Assembly: GCF_000685315.1 (NCBI RefSeq)
Contig: NZ_ARYM01000024.1
Location: 1 to 55,281 of the forward strand
Direction: 5' to 3'
Source of the DNA: Hyphomonas polymorpha PS728
GTDB lineage: Bacteria; Pseudomonadota; Alphaproteobacteria; Caulobacterales; Hyphomonadaceae
DNA length: 55,281 bases
Below the pieces are notes generated by a model. That model was given only the letters and a program-made list of their open reading frames with translations. It ran no database searches and was not told where the DNA came from. The stretch's first letter is position 1. Every line of letters begins with the position of its first letter. Of this stretch, positions 37,492 through 46,268 are shown piece by piece. The position numbers and the translations under genes were made by a program.

Positions 37492-39342
37492 ATGACACTG
37501 CTTGACCGTCTCTCGACAGGCTGGAAAGCCTGGGTTCTTCTCTTCGTGATCACCTTTGGCGCCGCTGCGCCGGGCGTTTTCCTGCTGCCCGCGCTCGACC
37601 GGGACGAAAGCCGCTTTGCGCAGGCCTCCAAGGAGATGCTGGAGGAGGACAATTACATCCTCATCCAGTATCAGGACGAGCTGCGCAACAAGAAGCCGGC
37701 CGGCATCCACTGGCTGCAGGCGGCCTCCACCGCGATCTTCACCGGGCCGGAAGCCAACGAGATCTGGACCTACCGGGTGCCGAGCTGGCTGGGCGCAGCC
37801 TTTGGCACCATCGCCTGTTTCTGGGCGGGTATCCCCCTCATCGGGCGGCGGGCAAGCTTTCTCGGCTCGGCCCTTTTCGGGGCCACCCTGCTGCTGACGT
37901 CTGAAGCGCATATTTCGAAGACGGACGGCATGCTCGTCTTCCTCACCACGCTGGGCATCGGCGCGCTGGTGCGCCTCTATGTCGAGAAGTCCCAATCGAA
38001 GGCCATGGCGCTCCTCTTCTGGGTCACGATGGGGGCCGGCTTCCTGATCAAGGGGCCGGTCACGCCGATGGTGGCGGCCTATGCCGGTGTTGGCGTCTGG
38101 CTGTGGGACCGGCTGAAGACCGGGCGGGGCGGGGACTGGTGGCGCGTGCTGCTCTGGTGGCCGGGGCCGGTGGTCTTCGTCGCGCTGGTTCTGCCCTGGC
38201 TGATCTGGATACAGATGGCCACCGACGGTCTCTATGTGCAGGGCGCAGTCGGCAAGGATCTGAAAGACAAGTTCGTCGGCGCCTCTGAAGGCCATGGCGG
38301 CCTGCCCGGCTATCACCTGGCGCACATCCCGGCCTGGTTCTATCCGGCAAGCCTGTTGCTGATCCCGGCGATTGTCGCCACCCGGCGCGCATTGCGAGGC
38401 GAAACTCTGACGGCGCTCGGCCATGGCACGGCGGGCCTCAAATTCCTGCTCGCCTGGGGCGTGCCGACCTGGATCTTCTTCGAGCTGCTGCCAACCAAGC
38501 TCAGCCACTACATTCTGCCCGCCTATCCGGCCTTTGGTCTGCTGTGTGGTTACGCCGCCGTGCAGATGATGGACGGGATGAAGATGCCACTGGCGCGCGG
38601 GCTGGGCATGGTAACCTTTGCGCTGGGGGCGATCCTCCTGCTGGCGGTCTCCTATCCCGGCGCGACGAGCTATTTCATGGCTGAGACGGCAGGGGACTTC
38701 ACCACTGTCTCGAAAGAAGAGGTGCTCGCTTCCTGGACGGATTATCGCGACTTCCCGCTCTGGCTCTGGGCTGCTGGCTTTGCGCTGGCGGGGCTGGCCC
38801 TGGTGGAATCGGCGCGTCTGCGCATGGGCGCGGCGATCACCATGGCCGTCCTCTCAAGCGTCGCCATCGGCTGGCATGTGCGCATCTTCATGCTGCCGAG
38901 CCAGATCTGGGTGCAGCCGAGCGAGACGGCCCGGCTGGCGCTGGAGGATGTGTGCGGGGTTCCGGGCGAGGATGCTGGCTGCGCCGTGAAGACGCCGGCG
39001 CGCATTCTGGCGCTTGGCTATGCCGAGCCTTCCTATGTGCTCTCGCTGGGCACGCAGAACCTCCACCCGCCGCAGACGCCGCTTGATCTGCCAACGGACG
39101 AGGCGGCCTATCCGGTGGTCTATCTTCTGAATTTCGAGGACCGGAAGGCAGAGCCTCCGATCCTGGAAGAAGCCGCCCATCTGCGCGCGCAGGCCGAAAC
39201 GCTGGGCCTCTGCCTCACCGAAGGGCCACCCCGCTACGCGCTCAACTATTCAAATGGCGATCCGGTGCATTTCCGCGCCTGGCGGTTTGACTGGGGTGGG
39301 TGTCCGGTGGCCGATCAGCCTTCCAGTTCCACGTCCCAGTAG
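37492..39342 (+). CDS. ArnT/PMT-type (GT39/83) membrane glycosyltransferase
   Basis: This 616-residue protein has about 11-12 membrane helices and the first-loop motif A-L-D-R-D-E-S-R-F-A-Q-A near residue 38, the D-E-x-R catalytic region of GT-C enzymes. Further blocks are N-K-K-P-A-G-I-H-W-L, S-K-T-D-G-M-L and P-T-K-L-S-H-Y-I-L-P-A-Y-P, all seen in ArnT-like proteins. A C-terminal periplasmic domain of about 150 residues contains Cys pairs. It should transfer a sugar from a polyprenyl phosphate to lipid A or a protein in the periplasm. The 161-base divergent region separates it from the GT2 gene. Its 3' end overlaps the HNH gene by 28 bases. Confidence 0.9.
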   Translation: MTLLDRLSTGWKAWVLLFVITFGAAAPGVFLLPALDRDESRFAQASKEMLEEDNYILIQYQDELRNKKPAGIHWLQAASTAIFTGPEANEIWTYRVPSWLGAAFGTIACFWAGIPLIGRRASFLGSALFGATLLLTSEAHISKTDGMLVFLTTLGIGALVRLYVEKSQSKAMALLFWVTMGAGFLIKGPVTPMVAAYAGVGVWLWDRLKTGRGGDWWRVLLWWPGPVVFVALVLPWLIWIQMATDGLYVQGAVGKDLKDKFVGASEGHGGLPGYHLAHIPAWFYPASLLLIPAIVATRRALRGETLTALGHGTAGLKFLLAWGVPTWIFFELLPTKLSHYILPAYPAFGLLCGYAAVQMMDGMKMPLARGLGMVTFALGAILLLAVSYPGATSYFMAETAGDFTTVSKEEVLASWTDYRDFPLWLWAAGFALAGLALVESARLRMGAAITMAVLSSVAIGWHVRIFMLPSQIWVQPSETARLALEDVCGVPGEDAGCAVKTPARILALGYAEPSYVLSLGTQNLHPPQTPLDLPTDEAAYPVVYLLNFEDRKAEPPILEEAAHLRAQAETLGLCLTEGPPRYALNYSNGDPVHFRAWRFDWGGCPVADQPSSSTSQ

Positions 39343-39878
39343 AGATAGTCCATCCAGGTGTCGTGCAGATAGTTCGGCGGGAATTTCCGGCCGATGTCCT
39401 GAAGCTGGAAGTTGTTCGGCCGGAACGGGCGGTGCTGAAGGTCCAGCCCGCTATCGCGCAGCAGCTTGCCGCCCTTGGCAAGATTGCAGGGGCTGCAGGC
39501 GGTGACGATATTGTCCCAGGTCGTGCGTCCGCCTCTGGATCGGGGGATGACGTGATCGAAGGTCAGATTGTCATGCGCGCCGCAATAGGCGCATTTGAAG
39601 CCATCGCGCAGGAACACGTTGAACCGCGTGAAGGCGGGCGCGCGGTCCTGGCGTACAAAATCGCGCAGGGCGATGACCGAGGGCAGGCGCATTTCCCGGC
39701 TGGGGCTGCGCACCACATAGTCATACTCGGCAATGATATCGACGCGGTCGAGGAACACCGCCTTGATCACTTCCTGCCACGGCCAGAGCGACAGCGGATA
39801 ATAGGAAAGCGGCCTGAAATCAGCGTTCAGGACGAGAGCGGGACGGCCAGTCGGCGGGGTGGTGATGATTTCAGCCAT
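39315..39878 (-). CDS. HNH endonuclease family protein
   Basis: This 187-residue protein has an N-terminal part P-A-L-V-L-N-A-D-F-R-P-L-S-Y-Y-P-L-S near residue 12. An HNH domain near 95-150 reads C-A-Y-C-G, L-T-F-D-H-V-I-P-R-S-R-G-G, W-D-N-I-V-T-A-C-S-P-C-N, with two C-x2-C zinc pairs. This compact family is near-universal in alphaproteobacteria and not linked to mobile elements here. Its target is unknown. The ATG at 39878 has GGAGGGA upstream. The end overlaps the GT39 gene by 28 bases tail to tail. Confidence 0.9.
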   Translation of the reverse strand: MAEIITTPPTGRPALVLNADFRPLSYYPLSLWPWQEVIKAVFLDRVDIIAEYDYVVRSPSREMRLPSVIALRDFVRQDRAPAFTRFNVFLRDGFKCAYCGAHDNLTFDHVIPRSRGGRTTWDNIVTACSPCNLAKGGKLLRDSGLDLQHRPFRPNNFQLQDIGRKFPPNYLHDTWMDYLYWDVELEG

Positions 39879-40033
39879 GGTTCCCTCCGGTGTGGCCCTG
39901 ATGGGCATGATCCTGTCTGATCCTACTGAAGACGCGTGCTCCTTGCGGCTTTGTTCGCCATCCGTTTAGGCGATTCCCATAATAAGATTATGACAGCAGA
40001 GGCCGAACGCAAGGCCTTGTGAACTGCGCCGGT

Positions 40034-40675
40034 TCAGGCGGAAGGAGCCGCGTCGCGCGCCCGCTCGGCATTCAGCCACCCCCAAAGCAGGTGCGCGGCC
40101 ACCCCGCGATGGGGCCGCCAGATTTCCGCATGTTGGGTGAAAATCTTTGATTCCATGCGGGTTTCATATCCGCCCAGCTGTTTGTGCGCTTCCATCAGGC
40201 CAACATCCGCAATCGGGAAAGCGTCCATTGCGCCGACGGCGTAGAGCAGGAACAATTCTGCCGTCCACGGGCCGATGCCGCGCACCGAAACCAGCTCGGC
40301 GCGGGCCGAATCAAGGTCAGCGGCGCAGACACGGGCGAGGTTCAGCTCTCCGGTCACCATCGCCTGCGCAATTGAGGTGAGGTGGGCGACTTTCGGGCGC
40401 GAGAGGCCGCAGGCGCGCAGCGCGTCCGGGTCTGCGGCGAGCAGGGCTTCGGGTGTCACCTCGCCGAGGAAGGCCTCGACCCGGCCCCAGATGGTGGCGG
40501 CGGCCTTGGTGGATAGCTGCTGGTGGGCGATCATCCGGCCCAGCATGCCGTATCCGGGCTCGCTGGTGCGCCAGGCGGGAACGCCCAGGCTCTCATAGGC
40601 GCGGGCAAGGGCGGGATCTGCCCCGGCGAGGCGCTCGCAGGCTGTTTTCAGCCGGCGGCGGCTCGGCGCGGTCAT
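40034..40675 (-). CDS. DNA-3-methyladenine glycosylase II (AlkA/HhH-GPD family)
   Basis: This 213-residue base-excision enzyme lacks the N-terminal domain of E. coli AlkA, like many short bacterial forms. I-A-H-Q-Q-L-S-T-K-A-A near residue 50, then the helix-hairpin-helix V-R-G-I-G-P-W-T-A-E-L near 130, and the catalytic Asp in A-F-P-I-A-D-V-G-L are present. It removes alkylated purines from DNA. The start overlaps the plsC stop (ATGA), so the two are co-translated, probably by chance of packing rather than function. Confidence 0.92.
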   Translation of the reverse strand: MTAPSRRRLKTACERLAGADPALARAYESLGVPAWRTSEPGYGMLGRMIAHQQLSTKAAATIWGRVEAFLGEVTPEALLAADPDALRACGLSRPKVAHLTSIAQAMVTGELNLARVCAADLDSARAELVSVRGIGPWTAELFLLYAVGAMDAFPIADVGLMEAHKQLGGYETRMESKIFTQHAEIWRPHRGVAAHLLWGWLNAERARDAAPSA

Positions 40676-41412
40676 CCCAGCTTTTCCTTCTGCACAGCCG
40701 CGCCTTCCTCAAGCAGACGATTGGAGGCTGTCTCCAGATCGCCCTCAAGACGCGGCATCAGGGCCTTGCGGTCAAGACCCGCCGCGATGGGGGGCAGGAT
40801 TTCGTAGATGATCTTTCCCGGTTTGCGCCGTGTGCCGCGCGCCGGCCAGCAGAGGCCCGCATTGGTCGCCACCGGCACGATGGGCAGGTCCAGCGCCTTG
40901 TTGAGGGCGGAAATGCCTGCTGGCTGATAGGCAGGTTCGGAATAGGGGGCGGTGCGGGTGCCTTCCGGGAAGATCACCACGGCGCGCCTCTTTTCGACGC
41001 GCTCTCTGGCCGCGGCGACAATGGCCTTCAGCGTCTTGGAGGTGCCAGCCCGGTCGATCGGGATCATCTTTGTTTTCAGGGCGTACCAGCCGAGGAAGGG
41101 GTAGAACAGCAGCTCCCGCTTCAGCACGATGGCCGGGTCTGAGGTGACGATGAACGGGATGAAGATGTCCAGCATGCAGTGATGCTTGCCGGCATAGATG
41201 AAGGGCCCTTGCGGGATGTGCTCACGGCCGCGGATCTCGGTGTCGATATTGCAGATCAGCTTGAGGCCCACCCGGATGATCTGGGCGTAGAGGCGGATGG
41301 CGCGCTGCGTCACGATCCGCGGCAGCAGAATGGCCGGCAGATAGAGGATGCCGCAGATGGCCATCCAGCCATAGAGCCAGGCCACGAACAGGTAGGATCG
41401 AAGTGCCATCAT
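40672..41412 (-). CDS. plsC: 1-acyl-sn-glycerol-3-phosphate acyltransferase
   Basis: This 246-residue membrane enzyme acylates lysophosphatidic acid to phosphatidic acid. It has an N-terminal hydrophobic segment, the catalytic K-H-H-C-M-L-D (H-x4-D) near residue 78, and F-P-E-G-T-R-T near 150. A glycerol-phosphate binding stretch lies between, and P-I-V-P-V-A-T-N is block IV. The start is one of two adjacent ATG codons (41412). It is downstream of ftsEX in the same direction with a 45-base gap and overlaps the glycosylase gene. Confidence 0.92.
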   Translation of the reverse strand: MMALRSYLFVAWLYGWMAICGILYLPAILLPRIVTQRAIRLYAQIIRVGLKLICNIDTEIRGREHIPQGPFIYAGKHHCMLDIFIPFIVTSDPAIVLKRELLFYPFLGWYALKTKMIPIDRAGTSKTLKAIVAAARERVEKRRAVVIFPEGTRTAPYSEPAYQPAGISALNKALDLPIVPVATNAGLCWPARGTRRKPGKIIYEILPPIAAGLDRKALMPRLEGDLETASNRLLEEGAAVQKEKLG

Positions 41413-41457
41413 ATCCGCGCTGTAGCGGCGTTCCGCCTGCCCGTCACTAGCCAGGCG

Positions 41458-42330
41458 CTACATCACCGATTTCAGGGCGCGCATCACCGTAACCCCCGCC
41501 GCGATGCGGGAAGCGAGCCCTGCAAGGATCGGCGTGATCACCAGAATGGCGAGATCGGGAAAGTCGAGCGTCAGTTCGGGCAACAGGCCAGACCGGTTTC
41601 CGCTCGACCGGGCAATCGCGATCAGCAGGGCCACAGAGGCCAACGCCACAAGCGCGCCCACCGTGCCCGCCCGCAGGCCCAGCAGCCAGAAGCGCCGCTC
41701 GAACAGGCGCGCAATGAACCGGTCCCGCGCTCCGGCAATATGCAGCACATCGACAATATCGCGCCGGGCGAGCAGGGCGGCATGCGTGGCAAAGGCGATG
41801 ACGGCAATGGCAGTGGAGGCCAGCAGCGCGACGATCGCGAAGGCCACCATCCGGGCCGTGCCCAGCATCCGGCGCACATCGCCCGCCCAGGCCGAATGGG
41901 AATCGACGGCGGCCGTATAGCCCGCAGTCTCCAGCGCGGCGGTCAGGGCGCGGCCGATATCGCCTGCCTCCGGCGCAGCGGTGACGGCGATCAGGCGGGG
42001 CACCGGCAGGTCTGCCGGCAGGCCTCGGCTGCCGAAGGTCGGCTCCAGCAGGGCGGAGATCTCCGCTTCGGAGAGAAGGCGCGCGCCACTCACGCCCTCA
42101 ATCGACTGCACCAGCAAGGTGGCGGCCTGCGCGTCCTGCGGGGCGGCGTCCGACAGGGAGACCGTGTATTCGCCCTCCACTTCGGCGGTCCAGGCGCGGG
42201 CTGCGCCATAGGTGGATTTCGCCGTCAGCGCCGCCAGCGCGGCGAGGAAGCACAGCGCGCCGACGACGAAGAACAGCGCCGCTTCGCGGGCGTCTTCCAG
42301 CGGCAGGAGAGAGGTTTCGCCGCGCTTCAT
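41458..42330 (-). CDS. ftsX: Cell-division ABC transporter permease FtsX
   Basis: This 290-residue protein has four predicted membrane helices, one near residue 20 and three in the C-terminal half (V-A-F-A-I-V-A-L-L-A-S-T-A-I, then near 215 and 260). A periplasmic loop of about 110 residues lies in between, the FtsX layout. R-R-D-I-V-D-V-L-H-I-A-G-A is the cytosolic coupling stretch (R-x2-E-I-x-V-M-x-L-x-G in other members). With FtsE it links divisome state to peptidoglycan amidase activation. Its ATG overlaps the ftsE stop (ATGA). Confidence 0.92.
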   Translation of the reverse strand: MKRGETSLLPLEDAREAALFFVVGALCFLAALAALTAKSTYGAARAWTAEVEGEYTVSLSDAAPQDAQAATLLVQSIEGVSGARLLSEAEISALLEPTFGSRGLPADLPVPRLIAVTAAPEAGDIGRALTAALETAGYTAAVDSHSAWAGDVRRMLGTARMVAFAIVALLASTAIAVIAFATHAALLARRDIVDVLHIAGARDRFIARLFERRFWLLGLRAGTVGALVALASVALLIAIARSSGNRSGLLPELTLDFPDLAILVITPILAGLASRIAAGVTVMRALKSVM

Positions 42331-43088
42331 TCTTCTTCCGCCTTGATTTCGATGCCGTCCCCCCGGCGCCGGGCAGTCTTGCCGGGCTCGGGCGTGGTTC
42401 GGGCCAAGAGGCCATTGGCCAGATGATAGACCGGCGCCTCCACCTGCCGGATCAGCCCCAGATCATGGCTGGCGATGATCACCGTGGTGCCCAGGCGCTT
42501 GTTGAGCTCGATGAAGAGGCGCATCAGGCGGGCGCCCATTTCGGGATCAACGTTTCCCGTCGGCTCGTCGGCGATCAGCAGGTCGGGCTGGGTAACCACG
42601 GCGCGGGCGATGGCGACGCGCTGCTGCTCCCCGCCCGAGAGGGTTTCGGGCCGTTTGTGCATCCGCTCGCCCAGGCCCACCCAGGCGAGCAATTCCTCCA
42701 CATCGGTGCGGTATTGCGCCTCTTTCCGGCCCATCACGCGCAGGGGCAGGGCGGCGTTTTCATAGGCGGTGAGGTGGCCAAGGAGGCGGAATTCCTGGAA
42801 CACCACGCCAATCCGGCGGCGCATGGCCGAGAGCTGGTCCCGTGTCAGCCGGCTGGTCGGCCGCCCGAACAGCGAGACTTCGCCCGTGCTGGGGGGCCGT
42901 GCCAGATAAAGCAGCTTCAGCAGGCTGGACTTGCCCGCCCCCGAAGCACCTGTGAGGAAGCTGAACGAGCCGGGTTTCAGTGCGAGATCAATCCCGCTAA
43001 GGATTTCACCTGACGCATCATAGCGAAGCGTCACCGCGTCGAGGCGGACGGCCGCTTCGTCGAAAATGTCCGGGCGTAGCTGGGTCAT
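42327..43088 (-). CDS. ftsE: Cell-division ATP-binding protein FtsE
   Basis: This 253-residue ABC ATPase has Walker A T-G-A-S-G-A-G-K-S-S near residue 45. It also has the Q-loop V-F-Q-E-F-R-L-L, signature L-S-G-G-E-Q-Q-R-V-A-I-A-R-A, Walker B L-L-I-A-D-E-P-T-G-N and H-loop A-S-H-D. The C-terminal 30 residues are charged and beyond the usual FtsE length. It sits on the inner membrane with FtsX. The ATG at 43088 is chosen because the longer frame overlaps the divergent zinc-ribbon gene. Confidence 0.94.
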   Translation of the reverse strand: MTQLRPDIFDEAAVRLDAVTLRYDASGEILSGIDLALKPGSFSFLTGASGAGKSSLLKLLYLARPPSTGEVSLFGRPTSRLTRDQLSAMRRRIGVVFQEFRLLGHLTAYENAALPLRVMGRKEAQYRTDVEELLAWVGLGERMHKRPETLSGGEQQRVAIARAVVTQPDLLIADEPTGNVDPEMGARLMRLFIELNKRLGTTVIIASHDLGLIRQVEAPVYHLANGLLARTTPEPGKTARRRGDGIEIKAEEE

Positions 43089-43154
43089 ATCTGGGGCGCG
43101 TCCGGTGTTTGCGGGTTCAACGAACGGGGCGAATTGCGGGGAAGACTTCGGGCC

Positions 43155-43442
43155 ATGATCCTTACCTGTCCTTCCTGCGGAACCCATTATTTCGCCGATG
43201 ACTCAACAATCGGTGAAAGTGGGCGCACTGTTAAGTGCGCCAGCTGCGGTCATTCCTGGTTTGTGCAGCCCGCCCACCTGGCTGAAGACCGCCCGGCAAC
43301 CCCCGCCCCGCATGAGCTTTACCGCGAGAAGATGCGCGAATCGCGCCGCGAGAAGAGCCGCTTGGCCGCGCTGATGTCCTGGCTGATCATCGGGATGATC
43401 TTCATTGCGCTGACGGCTGCCTTCTTCCTTCTTCCGCAATGA
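43155..43442 (+). CDS. Zinc-ribbon (MJ0042) membrane protein, N-terminal part of a frameshifted gene
   Basis: This frame encodes 95 residues: an MJ0042 zinc ribbon (C-P-S-C-G-T near residue 5, C-A-S-C-G near 30, F-V then a linker) and a membrane helix (M-S-W-L-I-I-G-M-I-F-I-A-L-T-A-A-F-F-L) that stops at TGA 43440. Reading one base later, from 43432, continues F-R-N-E-V-V-K-A-W-P-Q-S-A straight into the next frame. That is how the same protein reads in other alphaproteobacteria (zinc ribbon, helix, DUF3426). A +1 shift in the pyrimidine-rich run is therefore likely, either a real mutation, a sequencing error or a programmed event. Confidence 0.75.
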   Translation: MILTCPSCGTHYFADDSTIGESGRTVKCASCGHSWFVQPAHLAEDRPATPAPHELYREKMRESRREKSRLAALMSWLIIGMIFIALTAAFFLLPQ

Positions 43443-43443
43443 G

Positions 43444-43899
43444 GTGGTCAAAGCCTGGCCCCAATCGGCCGCCGCCTACCGCCTGTTCGGCCTGGAAGTG
43501 AACCGCTTTGGCCTTGAGTTTGACGGCATCGTCCACACCCGCACCTTCAACGACACCATCCCCATCGTCACCGTGACCGGCCGGGCGGTGAACGTGGCCA
43601 AGACGGTGATCGAGACGCCCGGCGTGCGGGTGGACCTGAAGGACGAGGGCGGAGCGATCGTCGCCACGCGCTACAGCTATGTCACCCCGGTGGAGCTGGA
43701 GCCGGGCGCGACCGGCCAGTTCGGCGTGGTGGTCGAGCCCACCCCCATCGAGAGTTATGAGATCGAGCTGAGCTTTGTGGATCGCTCTGCCGTGCCCACT
43801 GAGCCACCGGCGGAGACCCCGCCCGAAGAGAGGATCGATGAGGCGGCGCCCCCTCTGCCGCCCACGGATGAACTGATCGAGGAAGGAGCGCCGGGCTGA
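43444..43899 (+). CDS. DUF3426 domain, C-terminal part of the frameshifted zinc-ribbon gene
   Basis: This frame (151 residues from a GTG at 43444, but open from 43432) holds a DUF3426-type beta-sandwich: A-A-A-Y-R-L-F-G-L-E-V-N-R-F-G-L-E-F, I-P-I-V-T-V-T-G-R-A-V-N near residue 40, and T-P-I-E-S-Y-E-I-E-L-S-F near 105. An acidic Pro-rich tail follows. DUF3426 normally follows a zinc ribbon and one membrane helix in the same protein, here encoded in the preceding frame. The GTG lies one base after the TGA of part one, so reinitiation could still make a soluble C-terminal piece. Its stop overlaps the hpt start. Confidence 0.75.
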   Translation: MVKAWPQSAAAYRLFGLEVNRFGLEFDGIVHTRTFNDTIPIVTVTGRAVNVAKTVIETPGVRVDLKDEGGAIVATRYSYVTPVELEPGATGQFGVVVEPTPIESYEIELSFVDRSAVPTEPPAETPPEERIDEAAPPLPPTDELIEEGAPG

Positions 43900-44432
43900 T
43901 GACCGAGTTGCCCAGGATTGATGTTGTCCTTCCCGAGGCCGAGCTGATGGCCCGGGTGGATGAACTGGCCGAGCGCCTGGCCCCGCGCCTTGCGAGCGGG
44001 GAGTGGACCGCCGTGTCCATCCTCATCGGGGCAACGCCCTTCACCAGCGATCTGATGAAGGCGCTGGCCCGCCGCGACATTCACCCCGTGCTGGATGTGA
44101 TGTGGCTGGAGAGCTACCGCGATGCCCGCGAAAGCTCGGGCCGCGTGGTGGTGCGCGCCGATATTGCCCGCAATGTGGAGGGGCGCGGCATCCTGCTGAT
44201 CGACGATGTGTTCGATACCGGCCGTACACTGGATTTCGCCAAGCAGCATCTGATCGCCAAGGGCGCCCGCGAGGTGATCACCGTGGCGCTGACGCAGAAG
44301 CCCTGGGCCCCGCGCGGTGAGATGGGCGTGGACTATTGTGCCTTCGACGCGCCGGGCCGCTTCCTTGTCGGCTATGGCATGGACGACAAGGGGCGCTATC
44401 GCGGGCTCCCATACATTGGGGCACTTGATTGA
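43899..44432 (+). CDS. hpt: Hypoxanthine phosphoribosyltransferase
   Basis: This 177-residue type I phosphoribosyltransferase makes IMP (or GMP) from hypoxanthine (or guanine) and PRPP in purine salvage. I-L-I-G-A-T-P-F-T-S-D-L near residue 45 is the pyrophosphate loop, the L-E-S-Y-R region the flexible loop, and G-I-L-L-I-D-D-V-F-D-T-G-R-T-L near 100 the PRPP motif. It is translationally coupled to the DUF3426 frame (TGATG). It is convergent with purH, 186 bases away. Confidence 0.9.
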   Translation: MTELPRIDVVLPEAELMARVDELAERLAPRLASGEWTAVSILIGATPFTSDLMKALARRDIHPVLDVMWLESYRDARESSGRVVVRADIARNVEGRGILLIDDVFDTGRTLDFAKQHLIAKGAREVITVALTQKPWAPRGEMGVDYCAFDAPGRFLVGYGMDDKGRYRGLPYIGALD

Positions 44433-44450
44433 TTTTTGCTCGGCGGTGTT

Positions 44451-44471
44451 GCTGAGCCGTCCGGGCTCAGC
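44451..44471 (+). terminator. Hairpin after hpt
   Basis: An 8-bp stem (GCTGAGCC 44451-44458 and GGCTCAGC 44464-44471, loop GTCCG) starts 18 bases after the hpt stop. It lacks a T-run, so it is a weak terminator or a 3' stabiliser. The rest of the 44433-44618 gap shows no gene. Confidence 0.45.
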
Positions 44472-44618
44472 CCGTTCACGTTGAATCGCAGCGCGATTTC
44501 TGATCCCGCTCACCGCCTTCGATTTGCTCGTGGGGCATCAGCTCTAGCTCCAAGTATTTGGTTAAGCCGATGTTCCGGGGACTCAAGGTTGCAGGGCGAT
44601 TAGGGCCTTGATCAGGTC

Positions 44619-46205
44619 CTAATGCCTAAAGTGCCGCATCCCGGTAAACACCATCGCGAGCCCGGCCTCATCCGCTGCCGCGATCACTTCGTCGTCGCGG
44701 ATTGAGCCGCCGGGTTGGATGACGGCGGTAGCGCCGGCGCTGGCGGCCTGGAGGAGACCGTCCGCAAACGGAAAGAATGCGTCCGAGGCGGCAACGCAGC
44801 CCTTGGTGCGCGGCTCTGTCCAGCCGGCGGTTTCCTGGGCGTCGACGGCTTTGCGGGCGGCGATGCGGGCTGAGTCGATGCGGCTCATCTGGCCAGCGCC
44901 GATGCCGGCGGTGACGCCGTCTTTGGCATAGACGATGGTGTTGGATTTGACATGCTTGGCAACGCGCCAGGCGAAGATCATGTCTTCCAGTTCCTGCGCG
45001 GTCGGCGCGCGTTTGGTGACGACCTGCAGGTCCTCTTTATGGATACGGCCTGCGTCCCGGTCCTGCAACAGGAATCCGCCGGCGACCGTCTTGACGAAGG
45101 TGCCCTGCGCAGAGGGGTCCGGCAGGCCATCGGTGATCAGGAGGCGGAGGTTTTTCTTCCTGGCGAAGATTGCTTCGGCCGCCGCGTCCGCGCCCGGCGC
45201 GATGACGACTTCGGTGAAGATCTCGGTGATGACTTTCGCGGTTTCCTCGTCCAGCGGGCGGTTGAGCGCCACGATGCCGCCGAAGGCTGAGGTCGGGTCG
45301 CAGGCCAGCGCCGCCTTGTAGGCTTCGATGATGTTCGCGCCCAGCGCCACGCCGCAGGGATTGGCATGCTTGATGATGGCGACGGCGGGTTTTTCCGCGC
45401 CGAGTTCCCCGATCAGCTCATAGGCCGCGTCGGTGTCGTTGATGTTGTTGTAGGAAAGCTCCTTGCCCTGAAGCTGGCGCGCGGTGGCAACGCCGGGGCG
45501 CTTTTCGCCGGTGACGTAGAAGGCGGCTTTCTGGTGGGGGTTTTCGCCATAGCGCAGGGATTGCTGCAGCTTTCCACCAATGGCGGCCCAGTCCGGCGCG
45601 TCCTCGCCGATCTGTTTGGCATACCAGCCGGAGATGGCCGCGTCATAGGTGGCGGTGCGGGCATAGGTTTTCGCGGCGAGCTTGCGGAGGAGGGCGGGCT
45701 GGACGGCGCCGGTTGCCTCGGCCTGGGCCAGCACGGCATCCACATCGCCGCCATCGGTGCAGACGGCCACGAAGGCGCCGTTCTTGGCGGCGGCGCGCAG
45801 CATGGCGGGTCCGCCAATGTCGATATTCTCGATGCAGGTTTCAAAGTCTGCGCCCGAGGCGACGGTCGCCTCGAAGGGGTAGAGGTTCACATAGATGAGG
45901 TCGATGGCGCCGATGCCGTGGTCTGCCGCGTCCTTCACATGGGAGGGGTTGTCGCGCAGGTAGAGCAGGCCGCCATGCACGGCCGGATGCAGCGTCTTGA
46001 CGCGGCCGTCCATCATTTCGGGAAAGCCGGTGAGGTCGGAGACGTCTTTGACGGCCAGGCCGGCTTCTTTCAGCGCCTTGGAGGTGCCCCCAGTAGAGAC
46101 CAGTTCGACACCGAGCGCGGCGAGACGCTTTGCCTGCTCGATCAGGCCGGTCTTGTCGGAAACGGAGATGAGCGCGCGGCGGAGGGTGACGGGGGCGCCA
46201 GACAT
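44619..46205 (-). CDS. purH: Bifunctional AICAR formyltransferase / IMP cyclohydrolase
   Basis: This 528-residue enzyme carries out the last two steps of de novo purine synthesis. The IMP cyclohydrolase half starts [11 protein letters not shown] near residue 11, with L-V-S-T-G-G-T and [10 protein letters not shown]. The transformylase half has K-H-A-N-P-C-G-V-A, with the catalytic Lys-His, near 280, and ends G-M-R-H-F-R-H. Both halves are complete. The cluster rpe - heparinase-like - purH is a known alphaproteobacterial order. It converges on hpt, another IMP-forming gene. Confidence 0.96.
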   Translation of the reverse strand: MSGAPVTLRRALISVSDKTGLIEQAKRLAALGVELVSTGGTSKALKEAGLAVKDVSDLTGFPEMMDGRVKTLHPAVHGGLLYLRDNPSHVKDAADHGIGAIDLIYVNLYPFEATVASGADFETCIENIDIGGPAMLRAAAKNGAFVAVCTDGGDVDAVLAQAEATGAVQPALLRKLAAKTYARTATYDAAISGWYAKQIGEDAPDWAAIGGKLQQSLRYGENPHQKAAFYVTGEKRPGVATARQLQGKELSYNNINDTDAAYELIGELGAEKPAVAIIKHANPCGVALGANIIEAYKAALACDPTSAFGGIVALNRPLDEETAKVITEIFTEVVIAPGADAAAEAIFARKKNLRLLITDGLPDPSAQGTFVKTVAGGFLLQDRDAGRIHKEDLQVVTKRAPTAQELEDMIFAWRVAKHVKSNTIVYAKDGVTAGIGAGQMSRIDSARIAARKAVDAQETAGWTEPRTKGCVAASDAFFPFADGLLQAASAGATAVIQPGGSIRDDEVIAAADEAGLAMVFTGMRHFRH

Positions 46206-46268
46206 AAGGGCTGCTCCTTCAGAGGCGTTGGGAAAGCTGCCCGCGGCCTAGCACCCCCTGCGGAGCCG

